Positions 6,246-6,721 of a stretch of DNA of 6,721 nt are shown here, piece by piece; position 1 is the first letter of the stretch; every line of letters starts with the position of its first letter. Made by a program: the position numbers and the translations under genes. A model generated the notes under the pieces. It did no database searches. It was given only the letters and a program-made list of their open reading frames with translations, and was not told where the DNA came from. The DNA is from Candidatus Aminicenantota bacterium (GTDB lineage: Bacteria > Acidobacteriota > Aminicenantia > Aminicenantales > Aminicenantaceae): the NCBI GenBank assembly GCA_016926925.1, contig JAFGNQ010000044.1:1-6721 (forward strand), written 5' to 3'.

Positions 6246-6721
6246 ATGAAAAAGCTCATTCCTAATTTGATAATTTCGATAGGGTTCTTGTTTATGTTAG
6301 GGCTGTCAAACGTCCTCTGGACGCAAACCCGGCCGGAGGCGGGCTTCTGCACCCTGGAAGAGAACTTCCATCATTTCCACACCAACAGCTATTTCAACAG
6401 GCTCGCGCTGCGTTCTTCCCAGACACGGATCTGGCGCGTCTATCAACCGGCTGACGACAACCCCGCATCCAAGCCGCTTTTTGTCTTCTTCAACGGCGGG
6501 CCGGGAGGAGCGACCACAGCCGGGTTATTTAGTGCATACACCGGCCCGAAGGCCGTCTCGGTCGACCGTCAGGCCGGTAAGGGCTCCATCATCATCAACC
6601 CGCACAGTTGGACCCGCATCGGAAATCTTCTTCACATCGACGCCCGTACAGCCGGCTTCTCCTACAGCCTGATGGACACTCCCCAGGACGATATCCTGCG
6701 CCAGGCCGAATGGGATGCCCA
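6246..6721 (+). CDS. Secreted serine carboxypeptidase-like protein (S10), 5' part, cut by window end
   Basis: The first 158 residues are visible, and the frame is still open at the window edge. The start ATG has GGAGG at 6236-6240, 5 nt upstream. MKK plus a hydrophobic run to about residue 26 (WTQ) looks like a signal peptide. The mature part contains PLFVFFNGGPGGATTAGL (77-94), the S10 oxyanion-hole motif that normally reads NGGPGCSS, and NPHSWTRIGNLLHIDARTAGFSYS (118-141), matching the conserved NPxSWxxxANLLxID...GFSYS block of serine carboxypeptidases. The catalytic Ser (usually in GESYAG), Asp and His would lie beyond the window and cannot be checked. The Cys of NGGPGCSS is replaced by Gly. 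It likely removes C-terminal residues from peptides in the periplasm or outside. It is probably co-transcribed with the receptor (22-nt spacing). Confidence 0.82.
   Translation, partial: MKKLIPNLIISIGFLFMLGLSNVLWTQTRPEAGFCTLEENFHHFHTNSYFNRLALRSSQTRIWRVYQPADDNPASKPLFVFFNGGPGGATTAGLFSAYTGPKAVSVDRQAGKGSIIINPHSWTRIGNLLHIDARTAGFSYSLMDTPQDDILRQAEWDA

Noticed and set aside
6481..6672. 63-aa plus-strand frame near the right edge
   Set aside because: Shifted frame of the S10-like gene; the frame from 6246 carries the recognisable S10 motifs.
1..6721. CRISPR array, tRNA, rRNA, transposase or attachment site
   Set aside because: No regular repeat-spacer pattern, cloverleaf, rRNA-like stretch, transposase motif or flanking terminal repeats are seen.

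Overview
This window reads as one co-directional plus-strand block from a Gram-negative (diderm) bacterium. Two encoded proteins look like outer-membrane beta-barrels ending in Phe, and one is a TonB-dependent receptor. The genes are moderately GC-rich and the first 560 bases are clearly AT-rich. The protein styles (secreted caspase with barrel, CarboxypepD_reg-type TonB receptor, secreted S10 peptidase, ECF sigma with DUF4384-like anti-sigma) remind me of Aminicenantes/Acidobacteriota or delta-proteobacteria/myxobacteria. No marker gene is present, so the lineage is a guess.

Layout: 1-561 is a long AT-rich intergenic region. It holds several hairpins, a perfect 17-bp palindrome (382-398) and probably the promoter of the block. 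Then come three overlapping genes: an ECF sigma factor (562-1038, apparently starting at CTG), a single-pass membrane anti-sigma-like protein with a DUF4384-like C-terminal domain (1038-1847), and a secreted caspase-like (peptidase C14) protein (1844-3856) that carries a calcium-loop motif, a beta-rich linker domain and a C-terminal outer-membrane-barrel-like domain. After a 75-nt gap follows a TonB-dependent receptor (3932-6223). After 22 nt more comes the 5' part of a secreted serine carboxypeptidase-like (S10) gene, cut by the window end (6246-6721).

How they may work together: the sigma/anti-sigma/caspase trio is tightly coupled (1-nt and 4-nt overlaps) and looks like one signalling unit. 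The anti-sigma holds the sigma factor at the inner membrane and exposes a beta-rich domain to the periplasm, where the caspase domain is also predicted to lie, tethered to the outer membrane. The attractive inference, not shown by sequence alone, is that the caspase cleaves or senses the anti-sigma and so releases the sigma factor, a cell-envelope parallel to other caspase-like protease/ECF-sigma circuits. The receptor and carboxypeptidase downstream could be regulon members used for uptake and digestion of peptides, or simply neighbours.
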